Below are positions 1 through 6,430 of a stretch of 8,324 nucleotides of DNA, one piece after another; positions within the stretch are counted from its first letter, which is position 1; each line of letters opens with the position of its first letter. The notes beneath the pieces are model-generated. The model was given only the letters and a program-made list of their open reading frames with translations, was not told the origin of the DNA and ran no database searches. The position numbers and the translations under genes are program-made. Origin of the DNA: Clostridiaceae bacterium (lineage in GTDB: Bacteria > Bacillota > Clostridia > Oscillospirales > Acutalibacteraceae); contig CAJGCL010000086.1 in the NCBI GenBank assembly GCA_904501675.1, positions 1 through 8,324 of the forward strand. Reading direction: 5' to 3'.

Positions 1-708
1 GTTTATGTTACAAAGGATAACGATCCTGAGGAAGCATGGAAAAACCACAATGCAGATTTAAAATCAAGAACAAAATATCTTACAGAAAAGAAGTTCGATT
101 ATCTTCAGTACAAAAGCTCAAACGGAACAGACTTCAAGGTTTCCCTTATACCTGAGAGCCATTGGTGCGGTGGCGGAGAAAATACTCTTTCTGGTAATTT
201 CTTCAACCCTAATCTTCCAACAGAAGAAGTTTTTATTTCTCCCAAGAAAGGCTTTGCAGAAGGTAAGGTTGTTTCAACAAAGCCTCTTTCATATCAGGGA
301 CAGATTATAAATAATTTCTCAATTACTTTTAAGGATGGCAAAGCAGTAGAGTGGGAAGCAGAGCAGGGTAAGGATTTGCTGGACAAAATGCTTTCAATGG
401 ATGAGGGCGCAAAATATCTTGGAGAGCTTGCGCTTATTCCTCACGATAGCCCTATTGCAAATACAGGTATACTATTTTATAATACGCTTTTCGATGAAAA
501 CGCAAGCTGTCATGTTGCTCTCGGCAGAGGTTTCTGCGATACAATTGACGGTTTTGAAGAAAAGAGCCTCGAAGAATGTCAGGCTCTTGGCGTTAATGAT
601 AGCATGATTCACGTTGACTTTATGATTGGCGCACCTGATTTACAGATAACAGGCTATAAAGATGGTAAAGAGTATAAGATATTTGAAAACGGGAATTGGG
701 CTTTTTGA
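1..708 (+). CDS. M29 family aminopeptidase (AmpS/PepS type), 3' part
   Basis: Partial gene: the first 235 codons visible are open from base 1, and the protein ends in a typical M29 C-terminus (NGNWAF). The family is cytosolic, releases N-terminal residues from peptides with two metal ions, and is usually about 410 residues, so roughly the N-terminal 40% lies outside the window. M29 landmarks appear in order: NLPTEEVF (Glu codon at 223), GELALIP (Glu at 424), a FYNTLFDENASCH stretch (His at 511) and HVDFMIG (His 610, Asp 616). These match the metal ligands known from Thermus AmpT. The tyrosine that follows the His in AmpT (H-x6-Y) is Phe here (codon 532). The next gene starts 84 nt downstream with no terminator between, so read-through is possible. 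The family call is secure; the peptide preference cannot be read. Confidence 0.93.
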   Translation, partial: VYVTKDNDPEEAWKNHNADLKSRTKYLTEKKFDYLQYKSSNGTDFKVSLIPESHWCGGGENTLSGNFFNPNLPTEEVFISPKKGFAEGKVVSTKPLSYQGQIINNFSITFKDGKAVEWEAEQGKDLLDKMLSMDEGAKYLGELALIPHDSPIANTGILFYNTLFDENASCHVALGRGFCDTIDGFEEKSLEECQALGVNDSMIHVDFMIGAPDLQITGYKDGKEYKIFENGNWAF

Positions 709-733
709 TGTGGCGTAGCCATAGCGATATAAA
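705..733 (+). promoter_or_regulatory. Candidate sigma-A promoter before the phosphoesterase gene
   Basis: TTGATG (705-710, overlapping the upstream stop codon) and TATAAA (728-733) are separated by exactly 17 bp. The -35 matches the consensus at 4 of 6 positions and the -10 at 5 of 6. The spacer contains the small palindrome TGGC-GTA-GCCA. If used, it would give the phosphoesterase its own transcript of about 50 nt leader. It is a sequence match only. Confidence 0.35.
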
Positions 734-756
734 TCCTGACGGATTTGCGACATGTC
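711..756 (+). repeat. Cluster of three short palindromes between two genes
   Basis: Three inverted repeats lie in 46 bp: TGGC-GTA-GCCA (711-721), AAATCC-TGAC-GGATTT (731-746, 6-bp perfect stem with a 4-nt loop) and GACATGTC (749-756). No U-tract follows, so this is not an intrinsic terminator. The density and the GC-rich stems stand out from the surrounding DNA. It may be one copy of a dispersed palindromic intergenic element, or an mRNA processing structure between two cotranscribed genes; a single copy cannot separate these. Confidence 0.5.
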
Positions 757-792
757 CTGTAGATACGGAAACTTTATTCGGAGGTTTTAATT

Positions 793-1872
793 ATGTCAAT
801 GGGTTACCCCAAAAAATGGAAAACAGATAAATTCAAAAGAGAAGCCCCTGCACCACTTAAGTTTGGTGCAGACGGCAAATTCAAAATCCTGCATCTTACA
901 GATATTCACGATGTTGAGCCAATAATGGATGATGACGAGAATCGAGAAATTCCTGATAACAAGGATAAAGAAACAATAAATGTAATAGAAACACTTGTTG
1001 AAAAAACTCACCCCGACTTAGTTGTTTTCGGTGGCGATAACATAAGCGGTTATTGGGAAGAGTTTACATACAACTATGTTAAAAGCACTATAGATAAAAT
1101 CACAGCGCCTATAAGAGAGCGCAATATTCCTCTTTGTGTTGTTTTTGGTAACCACGATGGTGAAGTGGGCTTCCACACAGATTTTCAGATGCTTATGTAT
1201 ATGGAGTATCCTAATTTCCGTTCATGTCTTAACGATGCAGATGTTTATGGTTGCGGTAACTGTTGCGTAACAATTAAAGACAGCAAAGGTGAAAAAGACG
1301 CATTTGCCATCTGGCTTATGGACTCGAATGATTATGAAAGAAAAGAAGACGGAGAAAACTTCGGATACGACCATGTTCACGATGACCAAATTGCCTGGTA
1401 CGAGAAAAGGTCAGCTGAATTAAAACAGGCAAACGGTGGCGAGCCGCTTCCTGCAATTCTTTTCCAGCACATTCCTGTTCAGCAGGAGCTTGATGGCTTC
1501 AGAGAAGTTACAGATGATGGGGAATACACCTTCGTTGAACGCGATGGCAGACGTTTTTATTTGAAAAATAAAATTCTTGAAGGCCGAATCCGTGAAGTTC
1601 CTTGCCCACCCAATATGGAAAAGGATTACACAAATCAATTGGAATCCTGGAAAAAGATGGGAGATATATTCGCTGCGTTCTTCGGCCACGACCATATTAA
1701 TGATTTCCGAATGAATGTTGATGGTATAGACCTTTACCAGACTCTTGGTGCAGGTTATTTTACTTACGGTTTTGAACGCGGTGGTAGACTTATTGTGCTT
1801 GATGAAAACAACCCACGTGAACTTTATACTGAATCACTTCAGGTTCCCAGAATAACAAATACAAAGTTTTAA
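793..1872 (+). CDS. Calcineurin-like metallophosphoesterase (Dcr2-type)
   Basis: Complete 359-residue protein. The start is fixed by GGAGG at 780-784, 8 nt before the ATG. All metallophosphoesterase blocks are present in order: D-x-H in HLTDIHD (D37, H39), GGDN (D82), GNHD (N120, H121), a lone His in FQHIP (H226) and GHDH (H299, H301). These residues bind two metal ions and hydrolyse phosphate esters. The layout, with an EFTYNYV segment before GNHD, a Q-I-A-W-Y helix after the mid-protein insertion, a proline-rich EVPCPPN segment and then GHDH-x-ND, fits the Dcr2/purple acid phosphatase-like branch. There is no signal peptide or membrane segment, so it is probably cytosolic. It follows the M29 peptidase and ends on an intrinsic terminator whose stem begins inside its stop codon. 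The substrate (nucleotide, protein or lipid phosphate) cannot be inferred. Confidence 0.93.
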   Translation: MSMGYPKKWKTDKFKREAPAPLKFGADGKFKILHLTDIHDVEPIMDDDENREIPDNKDKETINVIETLVEKTHPDLVVFGGDNISGYWEEFTYNYVKSTIDKITAPIRERNIPLCVVFGNHDGEVGFHTDFQMLMYMEYPNFRSCLNDADVYGCGNCCVTIKDSKGEKDAFAIWLMDSNDYERKEDGENFGYDHVHDDQIAWYEKRSAELKQANGGEPLPAILFQHIPVQQELDGFREVTDDGEYTFVERDGRRFYLKNKILEGRIREVPCPPNMEKDYTNQLESWKKMGDIFAAFFGHDHINDFRMNVDGIDLYQTLGAGYFTYGFERGGRLIVLDENNPRELYTESLQVPRITNTKF

Positions 1873-1900
1873 GAGGAGTTTTTCTCCTCTTTTTTCTTTT
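1871..1900 (+). terminator. Intrinsic terminator after the phosphoesterase gene
   Basis: AAGAGGAG (1871-1878) pairs perfectly with CTCCTCTT (1884-1891) across a TTTTT loop, followed by a T-rich run to 1900. The stem starts within the TAA stop codon (1870-1872), so the last gene of the first transcript and its terminator overlap. Confidence 0.9.
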
Positions 1901-1920
1901 GTTAATAAATTGGTAATCTA

Positions 1921-1949
1921 TTGCAATTTGATTTATGGTATTGTATAAT
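1921..1949 (+). promoter_or_regulatory. Sigma-A promoter for the dockerin-metY-metA unit
   Basis: TTGCAA (1921-1926) and a perfect TATAAT (1944-1949) are spaced 17 bp apart. The site lies between the terminator ending at 1900 and the GTG start at 2012. The transcript would begin near 1956 and carry a leader of about 55 nt. The leader is too short for an S-box (SAM-I) riboswitch and shows no strong hairpin or U-tract. Confidence 0.8.
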
Positions 1950-2011
1950 AAAATATCAACAATAGGTTAATATGCGGATATCGTTATTCGTTTCTGAAAA
2001 GAGGTGGTTAA

Positions 2012-2713
2012 GTGAAAAAATCGTTGAAATTTATATTGGGTATGCTTCTTGTAATCAGCGTTGTAGTGGCTTCTGTTGTGCCTTATGGCGCAATTGAAAT
2101 AAAACGTTATTATGGCGACGTTGATAATGATGGCTACGTTACAACAATGGATGCCCGCGCTGTACTGATGGCTGTTGCAGGTATATATGATAAAACTCTT
2201 GCTGGTGTTGATTTTGCCGCCGCAGATATAGATAACGATGGAACACTTACTACCAAAGATGCTCGTATGGTTTTAAAAACAGCAGCAGGTCAGCTTGAAG
2301 AAAGTTTTATGACAGGTTATGAGTTCTCCGAAAATCACGAGGATTTTGTTAAGGTTATAAACGACTACCGCTTTAACAAAGACCATAAATCAGTTAAGCT
2401 TACTCTTTCAAACGAGCTTTGCCAGGTAGCGCGTATTGCCGCGCAGGAATATGCATTGAAAACAGGGAATGCCTTTATCCGTGAGGATGGTACACTTTTC
2501 AATACCTTGCTTGATGAATACGGTATAGAGTATACATATCTTGATAAGATTGTTATTTATTCGGGCTTCGGCTATCAGGAAGCCGCAGAACAGATGCTTG
2601 ACGATATGCAAGGGGAGAAGATGCTTTCAAGCAGTAACTTCTCTAAAATAGGCGTTGGTGCTTATTCAACCGATAACCGCACATTCTATTGGTGCGTATT
2701 TGTAATGAGATAA
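2012..2713 (+). CDS. Secreted dockerin protein with degenerate CAP-like domain
   Basis: The 233-residue product starts at GTG, 4-5 nt after GAGGTGG (2001-2007); the next in-frame ATG would remove most of the signal sequence. Residues 1-27 form a signal peptide or anchor (KKSLK, then a hydrophobic core), with no lipobox. Residues 35-93 hold two dockerin type I calcium repeats: D36-x-D38-x-D40-G ... D47-A-R, and D72-x-D74-x-D76-G ... D83-A-R, each followed by a helix ending in AAG or VAG. Known dockerins bind cohesins on cell-surface or cellulosomal scaffolds. Residues 108-233 resemble a bacterial CAP/SCP-like domain: NDYR near its start, an R-x-D-G-T-x-F-x-TLL block (157-167), and IGVGAYS plus a YW-strand at the end. 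The His expected two residues before Arg157 is Phe, the GEN motif is replaced by LDKI, and no S-x-x-H-R is seen. The dockerin call is firm; the CAP call is moderate. It is the first gene of the unit that contains metY. Confidence 0.8.
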   Translation: MKKSLKFILGMLLVISVVVASVVPYGAIEIKRYYGDVDNDGYVTTMDARAVLMAVAGIYDKTLAGVDFAAADIDNDGTLTTKDARMVLKTAAGQLEESFMTGYEFSENHEDFVKVINDYRFNKDHKSVKLTLSNELCQVARIAAQEYALKTGNAFIREDGTLFNTLLDEYGIEYTYLDKIVIYSGFGYQEAAEQMLDDMQGEKMLSSSNFSKIGVGAYSTDNRTFYWCVFVMR

Positions 2714-2732
2714 CCGAAAGGATTGATACATA

Positions 2733-4010
2733 ATGAGTAATTACAATATAGAAACAAAATGCGTTCAGGGTGGTTATACACCAGGTAATGGCGAGCCTCG
2801 TCAGATTCCTATTGTGCAGAGCACAACATTTAAATATGCTACAAGCGAAGATATGGGTAAGCTTTTTGACCTTGAAGCAAGCGGTTATTTCTACACAAGA
2901 TTGCAGAACCCAACAAACGACTATGTAGCTGCAAAAATTGCGGAAATGGAAGGCGGTACAGCTGCAATGCTTACCTCATCAGGTCAGGCAGCAAACTTCT
3001 ACGCAATTTTTAATATTGCAAATTGTGGAGACCACGTTGTTTCTTGTTCAACAATCTATGGCGGAACATATAATCTCTTTGCTGTTACAATGAAGAAAAT
3101 GGGTATTGATTTTACTTTTGTTTCTCCTGACTGCACAGACGAAGAGCTTGAAGCTGCTTTCCAGCCTAACACAAAGGCTGTTTTCGGCGAAACAATTGCA
3201 AACCCGGCTCTTACTGTTCTTGATATTGAAAAGTTTGCAAACGCTGCTCATAAGCACGGTGTTCCGCTTGTTATAGATAACACATTTGCTACACCTGTTG
3301 GTTGCAGACCTATTGAATGGGGTGCAGATATTGTTACTCATTCTACAACAAAATATATGGATGGCCACGGTGCAGCTGTTGGCGGTTGCATTGTTGATTC
3401 AGGTAAGTTTGACTGGATGGCTCAGGCGGAAAAATTCCCTGGTCTTTGCACTCCTGATGATAGCTATCACGGAATCACATATGCAGAAAAATTCGGCAAA
3501 GAGGGTGCATTTATAACAAAATGTACTGCTCAGCTTATGAGAGACTTTGGTTCAATTCAGTCTCCTCAGAATGCTTTTTACCTTAACCTTGGCCTTGAAA
3601 GTCTTCATGTAAGAATGCCTAAGCATTGTGCAAACGGTCTTGCAGTTGCTAAATTCCTTCAGGAAAGCGATAAAATCGAGTGGGTAACATACGCAGATCT
3701 TCCAGGTGATAAATACCATGAGGTTGCTAAAAAATATTGCCCTAATGGTACATGTGGCGTTGTTTCCTTCGGTGTTAAGGGCGGCAGAAAAGCTGCAGAA
3801 GAGTTTATGAAAAAGCTTAAACTCATCGCCATTGAAACTCACGTTGCTGATGCTCGCAGCTGCTGCTTACATCCTGCAAGCGCAACTCACCGTCAGATGA
3901 ATGACGAGGAGCTTATTGCTTGCGGTATTACTAATAACCTTGTTAGACTTTCTTGTGGTCTTGAAAACGCAGAGGATCTTATAAATGATTTGAAACAAGC
4001 CCTTGAATAA
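2733..4010 (+). CDS. metY: O-acetylhomoserine sulfhydrylase (PLP enzyme)
   Basis: Complete 425-residue Cys/Met-metabolism PLP enzyme, the usual length for MetY and longer than the ~380-400 of MetB or MetC. It makes homocysteine from O-acetylhomoserine and sulfide in the cytosol. Visible active-site elements are YTRLQNPT (Y54, R56, phosphate binding from the neighbouring subunit), SSGQAA (G84, Q85, cofactor phosphate), VIDNTFATP (D182, pairs with the pyridine nitrogen) and HSTTKYMDGHG with the Schiff-base lysine K207. The start follows a modest Shine-Dalgarno (AAAGGA, 2717-2722) only 20 nt after the dockerin gene, so the two are very likely cotranscribed. I find no good promoter or riboswitch directly upstream. 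MetA, which makes the substrate, follows 58 nt later. Cystathionine gamma-synthase is the main alternative, but length and the acetyl-type MetA argue for MetY. Confidence 0.93.
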   Translation: MSNYNIETKCVQGGYTPGNGEPRQIPIVQSTTFKYATSEDMGKLFDLEASGYFYTRLQNPTNDYVAAKIAEMEGGTAAMLTSSGQAANFYAIFNIANCGDHVVSCSTIYGGTYNLFAVTMKKMGIDFTFVSPDCTDEELEAAFQPNTKAVFGETIANPALTVLDIEKFANAAHKHGVPLVIDNTFATPVGCRPIEWGADIVTHSTTKYMDGHGAAVGGCIVDSGKFDWMAQAEKFPGLCTPDDSYHGITYAEKFGKEGAFITKCTAQLMRDFGSIQSPQNAFYLNLGLESLHVRMPKHCANGLAVAKFLQESDKIEWVTYADLPGDKYHEVAKKYCPNGTCGVVSFGVKGGRKAAEEFMKKLKLIAIETHVADARSCCLHPASATHRQMNDEELIACGITNNLVRLSCGLENAEDLINDLKQALE

Positions 4011-4027
4011 AATCAAATAGCCGACAG

Positions 4028-4048
4028 CTAATTGCTAATCACTAATTT
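4028..4048 (+). repeat. Three-unit heptamer repeat in the metY-metA gap
   Basis: CTAATTG, CTAATCA and CTAATTT lie back to back with a period of 7 bp, sharing CTAAT. They occupy the 58-nt gap between metY and metA. The short length means chance is possible; it could also be the worn end of a larger AT-rich element. Confidence 0.4.
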
Positions 4049-4068
4049 ATGAAAGCGTGGTGTGAAAA

Positions 4069-4986
4069 ATGCCAATTAAATTACCTGACGAATTGCCTGC
4101 AGTAAAAACTCTTGAAGCAGAAAATATATTTGTTATGACCGATACAAGAGCCATAACTCAGGATATTCGTCCTTTAAAAATCCTTGTGTTGAATTTAATG
4201 CCTAAGAAAACAGAAACTGAAACTCAGCTTTCACGTCTTTTAGGTAACTCTCCGTTACAGGTTGAGTTTGAGCTTATTCACACAAAGTCTCATGTGCCAA
4301 AGCATACTCCAAAAGAGTATCTTTTAGCTTTTTATAAAACCTTTGACGATGTTAAACACAGAAAGTTTGACGGCCTTATAATAACAGGTGCTCCTGTTGA
4401 AAAAATGGAGTTTGAAGATGTTACCTATTGGCAGGAGCTTTGCGAAATAATGGAGTGGAGTAAAACCCACGTTACAAGCACCTTCCACATCTGCTGGGGT
4501 GCTCAGGCAGGTCTTTACTACCACTATGGTATTAAAAAATATCCGCTCCCCGAAAAGCTTTCAGGTGTGTATAAGCATACAGCAGACTACAAGCAGTCGA
4601 TTCTTCTCAGAGGCTTCAGCGACGAATTTTGGGTACCTCATTCTCGATATACAACAGTGAAGAGAGAGGAAATTGAAGCGGTACCTGAGCTTAAAATTCT
4701 TGCGTCATCAGAAGAGGCAGGTATTTATATTGTAAGCTCCGAAAACGGAAAGCAGATTTTTGTTACAGGCCACTCAGAGTATGATACAGAAACTCTTAAA
4801 AACGAGTACCTTCGCGACAGAGATGCAGGCATAAGCATAAAAATGCCTAAAAACTATTTCCCTGATAACGATATAACAAAAGCTCCCCTTAACAAATGGA
4901 GAGCTCACGCAAATCTTCTTTATTCAAACTGGCTTAACTATTTCGTTTACCAGACAACACCTTACGATATTGAAACGATAGAGTAA
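4069..4986 (+). CDS. metA: Homoserine O-acetyltransferase (MetA family)
   Basis: Complete 305-residue MetA with the family's MPIKLPDELPA start and about its usual length. It activates homoserine for methionine synthesis in the cytosol. The catalytic residues are in place: Cys142 in HICWGAQAG, His235 and Glu237 in GHSEYD, and Lys46/Lys47 in LMPKKTETE. Residue 111 is Glu (GAPVEK). Published work on Bacillus cereus MetA showed that Glu111 favours acetyl-CoA, whereas Gly111 favours succinyl-CoA. Despite the common database name homoserine O-succinyltransferase, this copy is therefore predicted to make O-acetylhomoserine, the substrate of the MetY encoded just upstream. The ribosome-binding site is weak (GTGGTG at 4057-4062, 6 nt before ATG). 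The gene ends 4 nt before a long terminator hairpin. Confidence 0.95.
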   Translation: MPIKLPDELPAVKTLEAENIFVMTDTRAITQDIRPLKILVLNLMPKKTETETQLSRLLGNSPLQVEFELIHTKSHVPKHTPKEYLLAFYKTFDDVKHRKFDGLIITGAPVEKMEFEDVTYWQELCEIMEWSKTHVTSTFHICWGAQAGLYYHYGIKKYPLPEKLSGVYKHTADYKQSILLRGFSDEFWVPHSRYTTVKREEIEAVPELKILASSEEAGIYIVSSENGKQIFVTGHSEYDTETLKNEYLRDRDAGISIKMPKNYFPDNDITKAPLNKWRAHANLLYSNWLNYFVYQTTPYDIETIE

Positions 4987-4990
4987 AATA

Positions 4991-5022
4991 AAAAGCTGTT
5001 ACGAAAAATCGTAACAGCTTTT
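4991..5022. terminator. Bidirectional terminator between convergent genes
   Basis: A perfect 14-bp stem (4991-5004 with 5009-5022) closes an AAAA loop. A T-rich tail follows on the plus strand (to 5029), and the A-rich stretch 4984-4994 supplies a U-tract on the minus strand. It sits between the stops of metA (plus) and the acetyltransferase (minus, stop at 5026-5028), so it can end both transcripts. Confidence 0.93.
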
Positions 5023-5025
5023 CTT

Positions 5026-5637
5026 TTATAAATCACTATAATCAATCTTCAAATCTTTGAAATAATATTCCTTGTCGTGGTCGCTGATTTCTCTTAATAC
5101 TCGGCACGGGTTACCCACAGCTACAACGTTAGCAGGAATATCCTTTGTAACAACGCTTCCTGCGCCAATAACGGTATTATCACCGATTGTTACACCCGGC
5201 ATTATAAGTGCCCCTGCGCCAATCCAACAGTTTCTTCCGATGTGAACGGGCATATTATATTGATATGCTTTTTCTCTTAGCTCAGGGTTTATTGGGTGCC
5301 CAGCGGTAGCTACCACCACGTTAGGAGCAAACATTGTGCAATCGCCAACATAGATATGTGTGTCGTCTACCATTGTTAGCCCAAAGTTTGCATACACATT
5401 GTTGCCGAAATGAACATTATGGCCGCCCCAATTAGCGTGGAAGGGTGGTTCAATATAACAGTTTTCGCCAATTTCAGCAAACATCTCTTTAAGCATTTCT
5501 TCTCTTAAAGCAAGATGTGAAGGACGAGTCATATTAAAATCATAGAGCTTGTCAAGATAACCCAACTGCTCTGTCATAATTTCATCACCGCTTGGGTAAT
5601 AAACTTTACCTGAGTGGATTTTTTCCTTATCTGTCAT
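5026..5637 (-). CDS. Sugar O-acetyltransferase (LacA/Maa/NodL type, hexapeptide repeat)
   Basis: Complete 203-residue acyltransferase that moves acetyl from acetyl-CoA to a sugar hydroxyl; family members act on maltose, galactosides or Nod-factor sugars. Residues 1-55 form the usual N-terminal helical cap (MTDKEK ... Y-x-P-x-G/D). From about 58 onward, I/V-G-x-N/D hexapeptide turns build a left-handed beta-helix, for example VHFGNNVY, IYVGDCT, VHIGRNCWIGAGA and VTIGDNTVIGAGS. The catalytic His is H114 in ATAGHPINP and the supporting Asn is N84 in VYANFG, matching LacA His115 and Asn85. The start is 3 nt after the stop of the upstream membrane-protein gene and has no clear Shine-Dalgarno, which suggests translational coupling. 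The natural acceptor sugar is unknown; the enzyme may be a detoxifying acetylase as in Escherichia coli. Confidence 0.93.
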   Translation of the reverse strand: MTDKEKIHSGKVYYPSGDEIMTEQLGYLDKLYDFNMTRPSHLALREEMLKEMFAEIGENCYIEPPFHANWGGHNVHFGNNVYANFGLTMVDDTHIYVGDCTMFAPNVVVATAGHPINPELREKAYQYNMPVHIGRNCWIGAGALIMPGVTIGDNTVIGAGSVVTKDIPANVVAVGNPCRVLREISDHDKEYYFKDLKIDYSDL

Positions 5638-5640
5638 TTT

Positions 5641-6339
5641 TTAGTTTTCTGTTGGTATGTCGTTGATTGTTTCTTGTGGGATTTCGTTTGCCCCACTTTC
5701 TGCGGCAGGAACTGAAATAGGTTGAGGAATGTTTTCTACAGGTGCGCCGCTTTCAAATGGTGCAGGCATTTCAGGAATACCGCCCTGATATTCTATGGGT
5801 TCATTTTCCTCTATAGGCATTTTATTGAGCTTTACTGCCGCTGCAATACCGCTTCCGAGAGAAATAATAACCCAGGCATGGAAAACAACATCAAGAATCA
5901 TATCTGCTGATACGCCAACAATAACAAACATAAATATTGTGTCTATAACAAAACTGATAAGAGCAAAAACGAGCCAACCAAAGCCATGCTTTTTACCCAT
6001 TATCCAGCAAAGAGCGTATATCACTACGAGCACTACTGAAATAGCAATCATTATTGCAAGGTAGCTTGTGTCATAAAATTGGAAACCTTCCCAATCTGCA
6101 GAGTAAACCTCTTCAGGCATTCTTCCTGTGTAAAGCATACCGAAAAGTGTTAAATAATATGGAATAGATGCTGAGAAAAGGAAGTAAGAAGAGCTTCCAA
6201 CAATAAGCATAACCATATTTATAAGTGTGAAAATAACAACAAGTAAAAGATTGTTTCTTGAATTGTTGTACTTTTGTAAAAGTGAACCTCGTGGTGAAAG
6301 AGGCGCCTTGTTTGCATTTTTATTTTTGAATAAAGCCAT
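5641..6339 (-). CDS. Four-helix membrane protein with acidic Pro/Glu-rich tail
   Basis: Complete 232-residue protein of unknown function. It starts at ATG 6337-6339, 7 nt after a GGGGG Shine-Dalgarno (6347-6351). A short basic, probably cytosolic N-terminus (1-30, with SPRGSLLQKYNNSRNN) precedes four predicted membrane helices at about 31-57, 93-114, 120-142 and 147-170. A loop of about 35 residues lies between helices 1 and 2. The last 59 residues (174-232) contain 11 prolines, 11 glutamates, one aspartate and no Lys, Arg or His, so the tail should be disordered and strongly acidic. Even helix number and the charge pattern place both ends in the cytosol. I recognise it only as the kind of uncharacterised integral membrane protein found in Clostridia. 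It is first in a two-gene unit with the sugar acetyltransferase, but nothing ties the functions together beyond position. Confidence 0.82.
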   Translation of the reverse strand: MALFKNKNANKAPLSPRGSLLQKYNNSRNNLLLVVIFTLINMVMLIVGSSSYFLFSASIPYYLTLFGMLYTGRMPEEVYSADWEGFQFYDTSYLAIMIAISVVLVVIYALCWIMGKKHGFGWLVFALISFVIDTIFMFVIVGVSADMILDVVFHAWVIISLGSGIAAAVKLNKMPIEENEPIEYQGGIPEMPAPFESGAPVENIPQPISVPAAESGANEIPQETINDIPTEN

Positions 6340-6378
6340 ATTTATTCCCCCATTTTATTATTGTATTACCACAATCTC

Positions 6379-6407
6379 ATTATAGGACATAGAATTATTA
6401 CAGTCAA
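6379..6407 (-). promoter_or_regulatory. Sigma-A promoter for the membrane protein/acetyltransferase unit
   Basis: Read on the minus strand, TTGACT (6407-6402) and a perfect TATAAT (6384-6379) are separated by 17 bp. Transcription would start near 6372 and give a leader of about 33 nt containing the GGGGG ribosome-binding site at 6347-6351. It is the best promoter match in the window. Confidence 0.82.
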
Positions 6408-6415
6408 TTGTATAA

Positions 6416-6430
6416 AAGTATGAAATACTT
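6416..6430. promoter_or_regulatory. Inverted repeat between divergent promoters, possible operator
   Basis: AAGTAT-GAA-ATACTT is a perfect 6-3-6 dyad. It lies between the minus-strand -35 (6402-6407) and overlaps the first two bases of the plus-strand -35 (6429-6434). A bound repressor here could affect one or both promoters. There is no regulator gene in the window, and the AT-rich setting raises the chance of coincidence. Confidence 0.35.

Noticed and set aside
401..607. Open frame of 68 codons on the plus strand inside the M29 gene
   Set aside because: It overlaps conserved M29 motifs in another frame, has no ribosome site and encodes nothing recognisable.
731..746. AAATCC-TGAC-GGATTT hairpin as a terminator between the peptidase and phosphoesterase genes
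   Set aside because: The stem is short and no T-run follows it.
796..1011. Minus-strand open frame opposite the phosphoesterase N-terminus
   Set aside because: Antisense shadow of the D-x-H and GGDN region; Cys/Phe/Ile-rich composition typical of reversed coding sequence.
1950..2011. SAM riboswitch or T-box leader for the met genes
   Set aside because: The leader is only about 55 nt, with no nested stems, no terminator-like hairpin and no T-box-type conserved block.
2640..2732. Separate promoter just upstream of metY
   Set aside because: TGTAAT at 2701-2706 has no acceptable -35 at 16-18 bp, and no other pair was convincing.
3048..3368. Minus-strand open frame of 106 codons inside metY
   Set aside because: It lies opposite the PLP-binding core, which is strongly conserved on the plus strand; no supporting start signals.
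5722..6064. Two plus-strand open frames opposite the four-helix membrane protein
   Set aside because: The minus-strand gene has a promoter, a strong Shine-Dalgarno and a helix pattern; the plus frames have none of these.
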